Assembly (NCBI RefSeq): GCF_003711515.1
Contig: NW_021167081.1
Location: forward strand, 2,199,170 to 2,263,169
Direction: 5' to 3'
Length of the DNA: 64,000 nucleotides
DNA from: Sodiomyces alkalinus F11
Lineage: Eukaryota > Ascomycota > Sordariomycetes > Glomerellales > Plectosphaerellaceae
Under the pieces are notes generated by a model, which searched no databases, had not been told where the DNA came from, and saw nothing but the letters and a program-made list of their open reading frames with translations. The position numbers were made by a program, and so were the translations under genes. Shown in pieces: positions 34,870 through 46,990 of the stretch (position 1 is its first letter; every line of letters starts with the position of its first letter).

Positions 34870-37800
34870 GGCTTACTCCGATATAAGAATACTACTCGGA
34901 AATACGCTAATTTATAGACCGATAACGGGCGAGAGAAGAAGCCGATAAGCGATAACGCTAATTAGTCGAATAGCTTATAGCCCGGCTCCTAGGATCGCCT
35001 ACCCCGTAGAACCTAATACCGTTTAACCTAAATATCCCGGCTCCCTTATAGACCCCGATAATCCTTATACTAGTAGAGTCTACCCTATTACCGGTTTTAT
35101 CGCCTACGCTATAGCCGATAATAATAGTAGTCGCCCCGACCTTAACGGCGATATCCCGTAAGACCGTTAATAGCCCGGCGAAGTTCTTAGAGAAGCGAGT
35201 ATACTATAGCGTATAGGCCTATATAATACAGTAGAAGCATATAATCGATAGCGACTTATTCTAGAATAATATCTAAGCTTAGTATATAATCTATAATTAC
35301 CTAGGGCCTAAAGTATAATAGGTTATATCGGCCTTTTATAAAAGCGATAGGCCGGGTAAGCTTATAGACCCTAACGACTTTATAGCGTATATTAATCGTA
35401 TCTACCTTAACCCTACGGAATAATTATAGGTCGCCTAAGCCTTACGTATAATTAGTTAATAAACCGATAAATCGTTTACCGCCTTCCTACCCTATCTTAA
35501 AAGATAGATCGCCCTTATAGGTAGTACCGAATAGGAAGCCACCGTATAGATTTTATTCCTCGAAGGAGCGATTACTTCGCGACTTAGGGATAAACTTATC
35601 TCCGCCCGAATCCCTACTAACCACTATACTATATAGCTTAACGGCGTGTAAGAGATTGCTAGGAAACTCGAAGGCTATTAGTTTAAATAAAACTACGATA
35701 AATAAGCTTAAGACTATATAACCGCGAAGAAGGATACCGATAGCGATATAAGGATAGGCGGAGTAAACCGTGTTAGTGATAGGAAGGCGAAGTAAAAGAC
35801 TCGGATATACTATAAGTATAATCAAAAGGGGTATATCGCGCGGAATTATAAAAAGCTAAAGGAAAACTAAGACACGGTCTAGAAGGTTAAGGAGACTTAT
35901 ATAAAAGACCGCGACGAGAGCGGGGATAAGTTAATTAGCGAGGATATCTCGGAAAAAGAGTAGCTTTAACGCGAAAACGGGCGTTAAAGCCGATAGCCGC
36001 GATATAGCGGGAGTAAAAGGCGTTCAAAGTGCGTGGTAGTAATAACCCGGTATTTATAATAGCTAAAGTAAATAAACGGCGTATCCTCTCCCTTATTAAT
36101 ACTAGTTACGACTACTATACTGCTATAAGTAAATAGTTTACCTAAAGACTCGAATTACTATTAGTTAATAAGACGAATCGATTACTAAATAGCTTCTCGG
36201 AAGCTACCGGGACTATTAGTAGCGCGGGGATCGCTATCTATAAGCTTAAGATCGGCGGTTACTAGTAAAGGATATTCGTATATATAGTGCCCGGGCTGAA
36301 TTAAGATATATTCGTCGGGAAGCCCTAGATAGAATAAAACAATATAACGTATTATACTAAGGATAAACGGCTTTACTATAGAGTAGCCGGATTAAATATA
36401 CGACTTTATCACGAAAAGGAACCTATTAGAGTATAAGCTATCTATAACGCCTATTTAGTTACGGGATCTATATTCACGGGTATTATTCGATAACTATACT
36501 GGAAGGGTAAGAAAGTCTTAATCTAAGGAGTAAGCCTAAAGGATATCGAAAAAGCGTTATATAAGAAATAACTTATAGACCCGAAGGACTTTATACCCGA
36601 AGAGTTACTATAAGAATTCGGCGACCTATTCGCGCCTAATAAGGCTAATAAATTACCACTATACCGATTAGGAGTCGACTATAACGTAAACCTTATACCC
36701 GGAAGCGACGGTAAGGAACTATTATTTCCTTAAGGGCCGCTTTATAATATATCGAGAGAAGAACTCTTAGTATTACGGAAAACACTTACCGACCTAATAG
36801 ATAAAGGATTTATCCGTGCTAGTAGTTTAGAAGACGCGGCTCTTATCTTCTTTATAAGAAAGCTAGGCGGAGGACTTCGATTTTATTACGACTATTAAGC
36901 GTTAAACGCGATTACTAAGTAAGACTATTATCTATTTCCCCTAATCGCTAAGATACTATAAAACCTAAGCGAAGTAAAGTAGTTTACGAAGCTTAATATA
37001 ATCGCCACTTTTTATAAAATTAGGATAGCCCCCAGATATAAATATAATACTATATTCCGAACTCGGTTTAGGCTTTTCGAATACCTTATCTACGTATTCG
37101 GTCTAAGTAGAGCTCCCGCGACTTTTTAGCGATATATTAATAAAATACTATAGCGCTTCCTAAATAACTTTATTACCGCTTATATTAACGATATCCTAGT
37201 CTACTTTAGTAGGAGTTAGGCCGACTATAAGGCGAAGGTAAAGTAGTACTCCGCGTACTCGCGGACGCTGGCCTAAACCTAGATCCGTGGAAGTACGAGT
37301 TTAGCGTAAAGACTATAAAGTACCTAGGATTTATAATCACCGCGGGGAAAGGCGTGTCTTATAACCTAAAGAAGTTATAAGCTATTCGTGAGTAAGAAGC
37401 GCTTATAACGGTTAAGGGCGTATAAAGCTTTTTAGGGTTTACGAATTATTACTAAATCTTTATTAAGGATTTTTCGGGGATCTTAGCCCTATTAATAGTA
37501 TTAACTAAGAAAGACTATACCTTTTAATAGGGTCCTAAGAAAGAAACGACCTTTTGCGAGCTAAAGGCGAGGTTCTAAAAAGGACCGATACTATAATAGT
37601 AAGACTTAGTAAATAAGATATTTATTAAGATAGACTACTCGGGGTTTACCCTTAGGGGTAGCCTAATATAAGAAAACACGGATAGAAATCGCTATATAGT
37701 TATATATTACTCTTATAAACATAATAGAGCGGAATATAATTATCTAATCTAGAATAAAGAAATACTAATAATTATAAGTTATTTAACGATATAGCGGGCC

Positions 37801-39620
37801 GAGCTTATTAGTTATAGGTAGTTTATAGTCCTCTCCGACTATCAGGCCCTTAAATACTTTATAATAAAGCGAACGCTTACTAAGCGATAAAGCTGATAAG
37901 CTAGCGAGCTTATATAGTTCGACTTTATACTTAAGTATCGGAAGGGAAAAGATAACACGATAGCGGATACCCTCTCGCGTTAATAGTAAGATAAGCCCTA
38001 AAATATAACGGATAAACGGGAGTAATCTTATTATATTTAATTAATTCCCGATACCGTGATTCAACCTAGTATTCGCTATATTAATAGCGGTTAATCGATT
38101 TTTAAGTCGGACTAAAAGCTATAATAACTATAGGATAAAACGCTTACGACTAATAAATAATATTCAAGAGCCTTATTTACGGTTACTAAAAAAGAATAAT
38201 AGTTCCTACTATTATTAGACTTAAAGTCATAAATAGCCGAGTGCTTAGTCTCTACGACTTAGTTACTACTATTCCGCGACTGAATTTAAGTGCCCGGGTC
38301 TATTAAAGGGTCGATATTTTAAAGGATAATCGTTTAGTTAATCCACGATTTAGTAATCGGAGGATACCCCGGATATAAAAACACTATCGCCTTAGTAGCG
38401 CATCGCTTCTTCTAGCCGAGGATAAATAAGGATATCCGACGATTAATCCGGAACTCTAACGTTTACGGAAAGGGGTATATATAGAGAAATTTAAAATAAG
38501 GCCTTTTACGCCCCCTCCCGGTGCTAGAACGAATACGGAGCGACCTATTAATAGATTTTATAACGGACCTACTACTAGCCGGCAAGAAGAAGGCGCGCTA
38601 CTTTTAGGTTATTATAGACCGTTTAACTAAGGCGGTGATCTTAAAAGCGATAAAGATAATAGAAGCCGAAGCTTACGTGGAACGGTTCCTATACTATTAT
38701 TTCCGGTTTTACGAAATACCTAGGTCGATTATTAGCGACTAAGGCTTAAATTAGACAAGTAGGTTTTAAAAGCACTTTTACGAGCTCGCACAGATATCGT
38801 GTAAGCTTAGTATAGTATACTACCCTTAGACCGATAGAGTAATAAAGCGTATAAGCTAAGAAGTATAAGCTTCTTTACGAGCCTATATCTATTACGCTTA
38901 GGACGACTAAGATCGCCTACTACCTATAGTATAACTAGCCCTAAATAACTACGAGAGCTTTATAACGGGGTTTAGTCCTTTCTTCTTAGAATATAGCTAC
39001 TATATCGATCCGACCTAGATAACCGAGGAGCCCTTTTCGGAACCTAGAGTATTAGCGGCCTATAACCTATTATACCGTTTATAGGAAACGACCGAGTTCG
39101 CCTAGGCCGTGATTATATCGATATAGCTTAGAAATAAAGAGTCTACTAACTAACGTTATATACCGGCTAAGCGTTTTAAGGTTAACGACTTAGTCTAGCT
39201 ATTATTAGTTAACTATTCGACTCCGCGATTATTATAAAAGCTTAACTAGCTTTATCGTAAATACCGAGTTATAAAGGTAATTAGCCTATATATAGTTAAG
39301 CTCGCTATGCTATTATAGATTTACCCTTAGTTCTATATAGATTTATTACGTCGCGCGGGCGATAACCCCTTTCCGGGATAGGTAGTAAATAACCCTTAAC
39401 CACCGCCTATTCGAGAAATAACCGATAGTAAAGAATAAGAAGTCGAGGAAATCCTTTACGTAAGGATAAAAAGGCGAGGTAGGGGATTAAGACGTAAAGT
39501 ACTAGTACAATAGATAGGATACTATAAGCCTATATAGGAACCTCTAGAACTATTGGCGTAAACACGGGTACTCGATGAGTTTAAAGGGAAATTCGGCTTA
39601 CTAGTAATAAATAATGGCCT
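34870..39620 (+). pseudogene. gypsy-B gag-pol with chromodomain, inactivated
   Basis: Gag (about 34,870-35,960) ends in a zinc knuckle near 35,808-35,855 (YYKYNQKGYIARNYKK) with Cys and His positions now Tyr. A protease-like region follows (about 36,080-36,350). Reverse transcriptase (about 36,700-37,300) carries YINDILVY where YIDD is expected (37,179-37,210), so a catalytic Asp has become Asn. RNase H lies at about 37,620-37,980 and integrase at about 38,340-39,250 (LIDFIIDLLLAGKKKARYF start of the core). A chromodomain-like end at about 39,420-39,570 (EVEEILYVRIKRRG) suggests that the element targeted heterochromatin. Stops occur mostly at former Gln and Trp codons. Confidence 0.85.
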
Positions 39621-41478
39621 ATTAAATACCTTTACGCTATTATAATATAAGAACCGATATATAAGCGATTATATCGCAATAATTAGAAAGGAGTAGAAGT
39701 CGGATTTAGTTTAGGCTAAATAGGCCCCGCGCCTTAGCCACGCTTAATATAAGCCTAGATCGATATCCTTAGCCTTAAAATCGCTATCCTTAGGATTATC
39801 GACTTCCGTAAAAGTCTTACTTTTATCGCCCCGCTATAGGTCGGAGTCTATCTCCTTAACCTTATTATCGTTCTGATTATCACCGTTATCGGGAATTATC
39901 ACCGTGCTAACGATAGTTATACCTATAAGTGTAAAGCCCGTCTATGCTTTATATATTATTAGAATTCGGAGATTATAATATTAGCGCGACCGAGTACGAG
40001 TATCTCCCTAAATAGCTAAGTATACTTCCTTAACTCTATAAGACTAAGGCGTCTAAAGTCTTTATCCGATAATATTAACCCCGATAAAGGAGTAAGAGTA
40101 GTAGGATACGCGTTCTTTTCCGCTACGATATTAGGAGGGACCGGGCTTAAAACTACTACCATACCTATAACCTCGTAAGGAGGAGATAAGGCTAGCCGTT
40201 CCGCCCTAATAATAACCTCCTTTAAAGGCGATACGTTTAATCCCGACGCTATCTCTTCTATAACCTCTAAGGAAGGAGAAAAGACTAGTGTAACTACTTT
40301 ATTAGCGATCCCTATTACCGGAGGAAATAAGGCTAGTTTAGCCACCTTATTAATAACCTTAGGAAGAGGTAATAAGGCTAACTACGGTGCTACCGCTTCT
40401 TAGACTTCCTAAGGAGGAGAAGGGGCTAACGCGATTACCGTGCCGGGAGCCTTAGCGGGATATATAGCTATAGGTAATATCGCTATTATCGCTTCCCTAG
40501 CTATAAGGGTATCCTGGAATACCGTATAGGCGTTAAGATACGGTTCTTACTCCTAAAAGAAAAGTTAGCGATACTATTATAATCTCTTAAGGGGGAGGAA
40601 GTCTTATAGAGGCGTTCTTATTATCGTCGCTAATAAGGGTAGCCGTCTCGAATAGCCTCTACGCGTAGCCTTTAAGGTATACTAGGAGAGGAGTATACCG
40701 GTATATCTTCGTAGAGTATATATAGTATTTCTTCCCCCGACTAATCTAGCTACGATAAAGGCGGTTATACTTCTTATCGGCGATATCGCGCGTGTAAGGG
40801 AGACAGGGCTCGGTATAAACGCTATTAAAAGGGTGCTTAGGAGGCCGACTACCCGCCGACTTCTTCTTCTTAAGCGGTGGTAAGGCCGATAACACAAACT
40901 ATTATACGGTTAGTATCGCCTTAAGACGTAAAAGCGTTATACTTATATTATTATCGGCGGTACGCTTACTATTATTATAACTCCTATTATCGCCGGGGGC
41001 TAGTATTATCTATAAAAACGATATAAGTTAGTAAAGGGTTCCTAATAAAAAGATCGCGAGTAAAAAACGGTTTACCTTAGACGGGGAACTCTTAAACTAG
41101 CCGAGTATTACTATTATTATCTAAGGATAGGCGATATTAAAGGAATCGTCGCTATAAGGAAGAACGAGTATATACGTATCCGCTATTACTATTATTATTA
41201 TTATTAAAGGTAAGGAGGGGAATACAGGAAAAGAGGGCCTATAAGGAAAACAGGGCTAATATATCTACGGATAGTATCTCCGCGAGGGTGGCTTATATTA
41301 ATCTTTCGGGCATGTAAATAAAGGTTAGCAGGCTACCTAAGATTTCTTTAATATTAAGGTAAGGGCGAGGTAAGATAAAGAGACGCGACTATTCCCTTAT
41401 CACCGCGATGTAGAGGGGAGCCGAACTATAATAGTAACGCGCGGTTATATACCCCCGGGAGGGAGAGGGGGGGGATAG
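39621..41478. other. gypsy-B 3' non-pol region with degenerate repeats
   Basis: About 1.9 kb lies between the chromodomain and the polypurine tract. At 40,170-40,440 a purine motif of the form GGAGGAGATAAGGCTAG recurs five times at roughly 45-90-bp spacing. The minus strand has a 110-codon open frame (40,345-40,016) and a 72-codon one (40,897-40,682), but neither resembles a known family. Confidence 0.5.
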
Positions 41479-41690
41479 TGTTACGGGTTGACCCCGATAG
41501 AGAGGATCTGGCTATACTCCGGATCTTCCTAACTACGCGCTTAGTTAACGGACCTATATCGCTAAGTCATCGCTACCTTATAGCTAGCCTAGCGCTATAG
41601 ACTTTTCTCCTTTTCCTTCTTCCTCTCTTAGTTCTAGATAATCTATTATTACGACCTTACTTAGTGCCACGACCTATAACCAGTCGTTCA
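41479..41690 (+). repeat. gypsy-B 3' LTR
   Basis: 212 bp, starting TGTTACGGGTTGACC right after GGGGGGGGATAG and ending GTCGTTCA. Confidence 0.85.
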
Positions 41691-44485
41691 TAGTAGTCTC
41701 TATAATAGAAGATAAGCCCGTTAGATAGGCGGCCACGAAGGTATCGTAGGATCCTTTTAACGCCGGCGAGGTGATTATTAAGGGGCGCGTGGCTAAAACG
41801 TCCCTAAAAGGAGGCAGCGTAGATAATATCGGGTCTTATTAGGTACGCTAAGTATAATAGCTTCCCTATAATTTTACGGTAAAGGGTATATTCCTTTTCC
41901 TTTAGCGGCACCGTGGTGATATTATCAGTTCTAAGCCCGGGGGCAGCGTTAGTTCCGCTACCTATAGCGGTAGCGTTAGTTCCTTTACCTATAGCGGTAG
42001 CGAGGTGGTTTAGATCTATTAGTGTGGTTACCGATCTTATAGTGGTGTAGTTAAGTTCCTCGAGGGCCTCCGCAACGTAGGCGTCTTATATAATTACGGT
42101 TCTTTTATGGGTAGTATCCTATTAAATACGGACTCTAAGGAAATAGTTTGCGAGGCCGAGGTCGATAATATTATGGCGTTTAGCTAGTTAGTTAAATAAC
42201 TATAAAACTGCTATAGGAGGCCCGGTAACGAGGAAGTCGTTAATATACGTGGAGACGATAATGCTAATAATAGCGTTACGATAAATCGTAGAATTAGAAA
42301 TTAGTACTTTATAGCCAAGGGTATCTAACTCCTTATAACGCCGTTATTACTACTAGTAGCCGCCCTGCTTAAGGCTATATAAGGCTTTACGGAGCCGTAT
42401 AAGGAGGTTAGGGTTAGGGTGCCACCTAAGTTAAGTTATAAGGTGTTAATATCGGGGGTTCTTAAAGCAGTCTAATAGCATACCGAACTGCCTTATATAG
42501 ACCTATTCCTTCAGGTCGCCGTGGAGATAGGCGCCGACGATATTAAGCTAACGAATAGGCTATCCGTTAATCATTACGAGGGCGATAATAATACGCCATG
42601 AGGCTACTTTAACGGTGGAGGTATAGGTATTATAGTAGTCGATCCTATACCGTTATTAGAAGCCTTTCGCGACTACCCTAGCTTTACGTTTTTCGAGGAG
42701 GCCGTTCTTCTTCTTATATTGTAGCACGATCTTTACAGTTAACCTGTAATTACGTTATTGCTTTAGAAGGGGTTTGAAAGAGAGGGGACCGTAATTAATA
42801 AGACTAAGTATCTTATCGTAAATAGCCTCCTTCTAGGAGGGCTAGTCGGCAAGGCGGCGTGCTTCTACTACGCTTTTAGGGTCCTAGGTGTTCTATTAGT
42901 CACCCTTATTATTAGCGGCTAAGGGCCCTACGATATTATTATTATGTAGCCGTTAGATTTCCGCGGGGTCTACGCCGGCTAGTGGTTCCTTAACTACAAA
43001 GGTGGCTCCAAGGGATACTTTATATTTCTCCAGGTTAACCGTTAGTTCTATAGCGTGCTACGGGTAAGATATATAGCATTATAGATCTTCGTAACCTATA
43101 ATTAAAGGATCGTTATAGACGTTAATAGTACTTATTATAGTGCCTTTAGTGCCGTAAACCACTTCGTAAAATATTAAGAAGGTCGGTCTAGGTGGGGTTA
43201 TAGGCGGCCGTTAGTTTAGATCGGGTGTGCCTATTAGAGGGCGAGGATTATTATAGTGGTTCCCTGGTAGTTAGCTACGTACTGCTAAGGGTTATGCGTA
43301 TAAGGGGATACCGCTATCGTGATAGTCCTCGTGGAAGACCACCTGGCTTAAGATAACCAACCTGCTCTTTAGTTCCTTTATAGTGCCTACGGGTATCTAA
43401 AGGCGGTATAGGTGCTCCCATTTAAATCTAATAAGGATACCCTCTTCTACACGGGCGTTAAGCTTATAAGACTTTACCCTGACTTCCGGGAGGATATAGA
43501 TAAAGGCTCTATAACCGAGGGTCCTTAAGTGGTGGATAGGCGGCTTATTATCGTAGCTAGGGGCTAGGTCGTCGTAGTAGGCTTAGTAAGGGGTCTTTTT
43601 ATCGTGGATTACCGAGGTGGCCGTGATATTACTAAGGTACACGGAGCTATAGAGGATTTCGGGCTATAGGAAACGGGGGATATCGGCACCGACTACTATT
43701 TTCCTGCCCTCATTAAGGATAGCGCGGATAGACCTTTCCGTAACGCTGTTTTATTCGTGGCCGTAAGGAGGGCTGCTTAAAAAAGAGGTGCCCTAGGCTT
43801 AGGGGGTATAGCGAAGACCGTTACTAAGGAACTCTCCCGCGTTATTAGTATATACGTGCCTTATAGGTTATCCTTAGCGGTTACTATACCAGCTTAGGGC
43901 GTTAAGCTGAAGCCTCCTTAGCTTAGACTTAGTCTTCGAGGTTAGGATACCCTTTTTCTGGGAGGCGTTATCCGTTATACTAAGACCGTATTTATCGCTA
44001 GACGGTCTAACGGGCTTTAGCTTAAAGCTATCGATGTGCTATAGTTCTTTAGCGCGGGTGGCGCAAGGTCGAGGGTCCTTAGGACTATATCTAAGGCTAT
44101 AGGAGAGGTTATACACTATATAGGGTTAGCCGTCGATCCTAGCAGCTTCTAGGGTATTCTTCGTGATTTTAACGGTGTTACGGAGGCCTCTATAGTTAAT
44201 ATAACTAAGGCGTTAGTGCTATAGGCGTGCCTATAGTGCCTATAAGGTTACCGCTCTAGTTTACGCATAGTCGAGTTGTTAGTCGGTAGGTTACTCTCCT
44301 GGTTAGGGCTTCTTAGACTATACCTCGCTTAACGGTGCCCTAACTAGTGGTGTTATAGAGGGTAGTAGCCTGGCGGCTATAATAGAATTAAGTACGATAT
44401 AGAAAACGGCTATAGGATCGCTAGGGTGGCTAAGGAAGAAGCCGCGAGTACTTATATCGATAGTAGTATAACTGGGTAAAGACAT
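41691..44485 (-). pseudogene. copia-B pol (RT and integrase part), inactivated
   Basis: Minus-strand continuation of copia-B. From the 5' side: a putative start near 44,485 (MSLPSYTTIDIS); a pre-integrase segment near 44,230 (LSYINYRGLRNTV); an integrase core (TNNAGEF, then NSVTERSIRAI) and the copia C-terminal IHHLRTLGYRAFIYI at about 43,500. Reverse transcriptase lies at about 42,780-41,900 (VVAKGF, GAYLHGDLKE, LRKALYSLKQGG). The catalytic box is YINDFL at 42,262-42,229 instead of YVDD. The frame ends at 41,691 with FYYRDYY. The 3' remainder lies at 33,920-34,576. No 5' LTR matching the 3' LTR was found, so the element is incomplete at that end. Confidence 0.8.
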
Positions 44486-44999
44486 AGTGGCACTAGATCG
44501 TCAAGACAAATATCAGATAAAGAGGTTAGTCCAGCAAAACCACGATACATAACCAAAACATAACCAACGACACTATAACCTTTAGCGAAGAAGTAGATCG
44601 GTAGTTATTATTCTGATTAGGGTAACGTAAGTTAAACTAGAAGATACATCGAACGTGGAATAAGTAATGATAAAAGAGGATAATAATTAAAATTGATCGT
44701 CCCTCGATAGGGATATCCGGAGCCTGTCCTTAATATATATATAGGAGGTGGATTCTATAGCCTTAAAAAGGGGGTTATATAACTAGCTACCAATACTATA
44801 CTAAAGCCGTATCTGCGCGTTTATAATACGGCCCTAGTTATCTCGTTTACGTCCTTATAGCGTAGATAACTCCTAAAAATAAGCAGATATAAGTAAATAA
44901 ACTAAGTAAAGAGCTATCGTATACCCTTATTCCTCTAATTACCCCGTCCTCTATATATACCTAATTAGGGATCCTTTTAGTTCTAATTCCTCCTTATAT
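44486..44999. other. Spacer, partly escaped from RIP
   Basis: From about 44,483 to 44,660 CA and TG are frequent, unlike the sequence on both sides. It may be the leader of copia-B or unique DNA. No gene was seen. From about 44,700 RIP-type sequence resumes. Confidence 0.45.
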
Positions 45000-46990
45000 A
45001 CTATTCCCTTACTATTATTACTAACCGTATCCCTAAGACGTCGCTTATCTAATCCTCTATATATACCTTTACTTACGTCGTTATAAAGTTCTTTCTCTTA
45101 CTATATAGTCAGGCTCGCTAGCCTTCTTAGTCTCTTAATTAATAATAGCCTTATCTACTTCCTACTTAATAGCGGCACTATAATAACGCTATCCTCTCTA
45201 TTCTATAGCTCGCGATAGCGGGAGATACTTACTATTATTAGCGGCGGTATCTTACAAAACGGCCTTATAAGGGTTATTATATGACTAGACCTAATCCTTA
45301 TAATTATAGTTACTTAGCCTAAACGGTATATTCCTTATCTTAATTAATCTATAGAATACTAAACTACGAGATATTTCTAGGCTATAATCCTAGCATACTT
45401 AGTCCTTCTCCTACTTACTCTATATATCTATCCTTATAGAAAAGTTAACGATATCTTCTCCTTCGTGCGTATAATAGCTAATAAGTAAGCTAATCTTAAC
45501 TAGGGCGGGCTACTATTACTTTTCTGGCTTACTTTTTTTCTAATTAGGGGAACCGGTAAGGGCTTAGGCTTTAGGAGACTCGGGCGGCACTATAATAGAG
45601 ATAAGCTCGGTAGTTAGGGGCGTGCTCTCCTTAGTAACCTTTTTATACTTAGGGGTAATAAGCTTAAGGTTACCTAGCTCCGGGAATACGCCGCTATTAT
45701 TATTATCGAATACCGGTACTTCTATTAGTCCCTGATTAGGGGAAGGGGACTTTTATTTAGTCGTTTAAGGGGTCTTAGGCGCCTTAGGCGTCTTCGGTGT
45801 CTTCGGTCCTTTAGGCGGGTTAATAGGCGTCCACTTTTTATTAATAGGCTTAAAACCCGTTATTCTAGGCGGATTATAGGAGGGGGTTATAACGGGAGCG
45901 GTGATAGTGGGAGTTAGGTTAGGGGATAGGGTAGACTACCTAAAAGCCAGCTTAGGTTAGTAGCTAAAGCCAAAGAATTCGCCTATATAGCTTAACTAAC
46001 TATATCTAATATACCTAGTATAGCTAGTTATATTATTAATATAATAGCGGCTATCCTATAAGCGGTATAGTCAGGGTAAGGCAGGGAATTAGTATCTCTC
46101 CTAAATAACGTAACGGATCTATTCACTAACGAATAGACTACACGAATATACGTCTTCCTACTAAGGATTAGAGATAATATAGAATTTCCTGATTAGACTA
46201 TTTACGGCCTTCTCGGGCGCCTTAACGTGTTATAGCTAACTTATATCTCCCCGGAGACTTTCTAGTAAACGCTTCTTAGCTCATTTATCGTGCTATATAC
46301 TATCGTATACGTATATAACCCAGGTCTTTTAATCTAAGATTAGGCTAATAAAGTAGTTACCTCTAACGTAATAGATAAAGGGGATTCGCCGGCTTATCGC
46401 GATATAAAAATGGTCCTTATCACTAATATCTAGGTGGTTATATTTCCTCTTCTTAGCATCGTATCCGCACGAGTTAACGTTATTAATCTAGGCCTTAGGT
46501 CTAGAATCCCTTATCTGCCTAGTAGTTATTACTCTAATCAGGTCTTTTAGGGTAGACTTTTCTAACCACTTATTCTAAGAGACGTTATTATATACTCTTT
46601 ACGTAGTAAGTAAGGCTATTCGGGTAGATATAGTACTATCCCCACGGACTTTTACTAATAGAGTTAATAGGGTTATATTATTCGCCGCCTTACCTCCTGA
46701 ATATTCTCCCTCTACGTTTCCTAAAAGCTATTAAATAACCTATTAGGTAGCCTTATTACTTATAGCGAACCCGAAAAAGAGAAGGTTACTATTAGATACG
46801 TCGAATAGGCGGTAAGGGAGAGCGGTTAGGGGAAAAGCCTATCTACTCTTTTTAGGGACGTATTCTATATAGCTCCTAGTATAAGATTTAACGGCTACGC
46901 GTGCCTTAGGGTGAATATACCGCTTAAGTAAGTCTTTTACCGGAGCGGTAGCCTAATAGTTAGTTATATTAAGAGGTTATATATTCGGTA
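45000..46990 (-). pseudogene. RIP-killed gene with Ulp1/C48-like protease core
   Basis: One minus-strand frame can be followed without any frame shift from about 46,990 to 45,000 (about 660 codons), broken only by TAG/TAA codons where CAG/CAA would fit. The middle holds the layout of a Ulp1-type SUMO/ubiquitin-like cysteine protease: GNYFISLILD with Tyr (46,356-46,354) at the His position, VYDS with Asp (46,304-46,302) 17 codons later, and VYSCSLFV with the Cys at 46,142-46,140 another 54 codons on. The codon six before the Cys, the oxyanion Gln position in Ulp1, is TAG. After the core comes a Pro/Lys-rich tract (PKGPKTPKTPKAPKTP, near 45,815-45,768) and a charged C-terminus. Such proteases are carried by some transposons; no transposase was recognised beside it. 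Protein ends are not defined. Confidence 0.6.

Larger units (their letters stand above)
34577..41690 (+). mobile_element. gypsy-B, chromodomain Ty3/gypsy element inside copia-B
   Basis: The 3' LTR (41,479-41,690) is preceded by a G-rich polypurine tract. The 5' LTR (34,577-34,681) keeps only its last 105 bp. Between them is a plus-strand gag-pol in gypsy order that ends with a chromodomain-like segment, then a 1.9-kb non-pol region. The element interrupts the copia-B RNase H gene. Confidence 0.85.

Noticed and set aside
35553..35825. Minus-strand 90-codon frame in gypsy-B
   Set aside because: It is antisense to the Gag region that carries the zinc knuckle.
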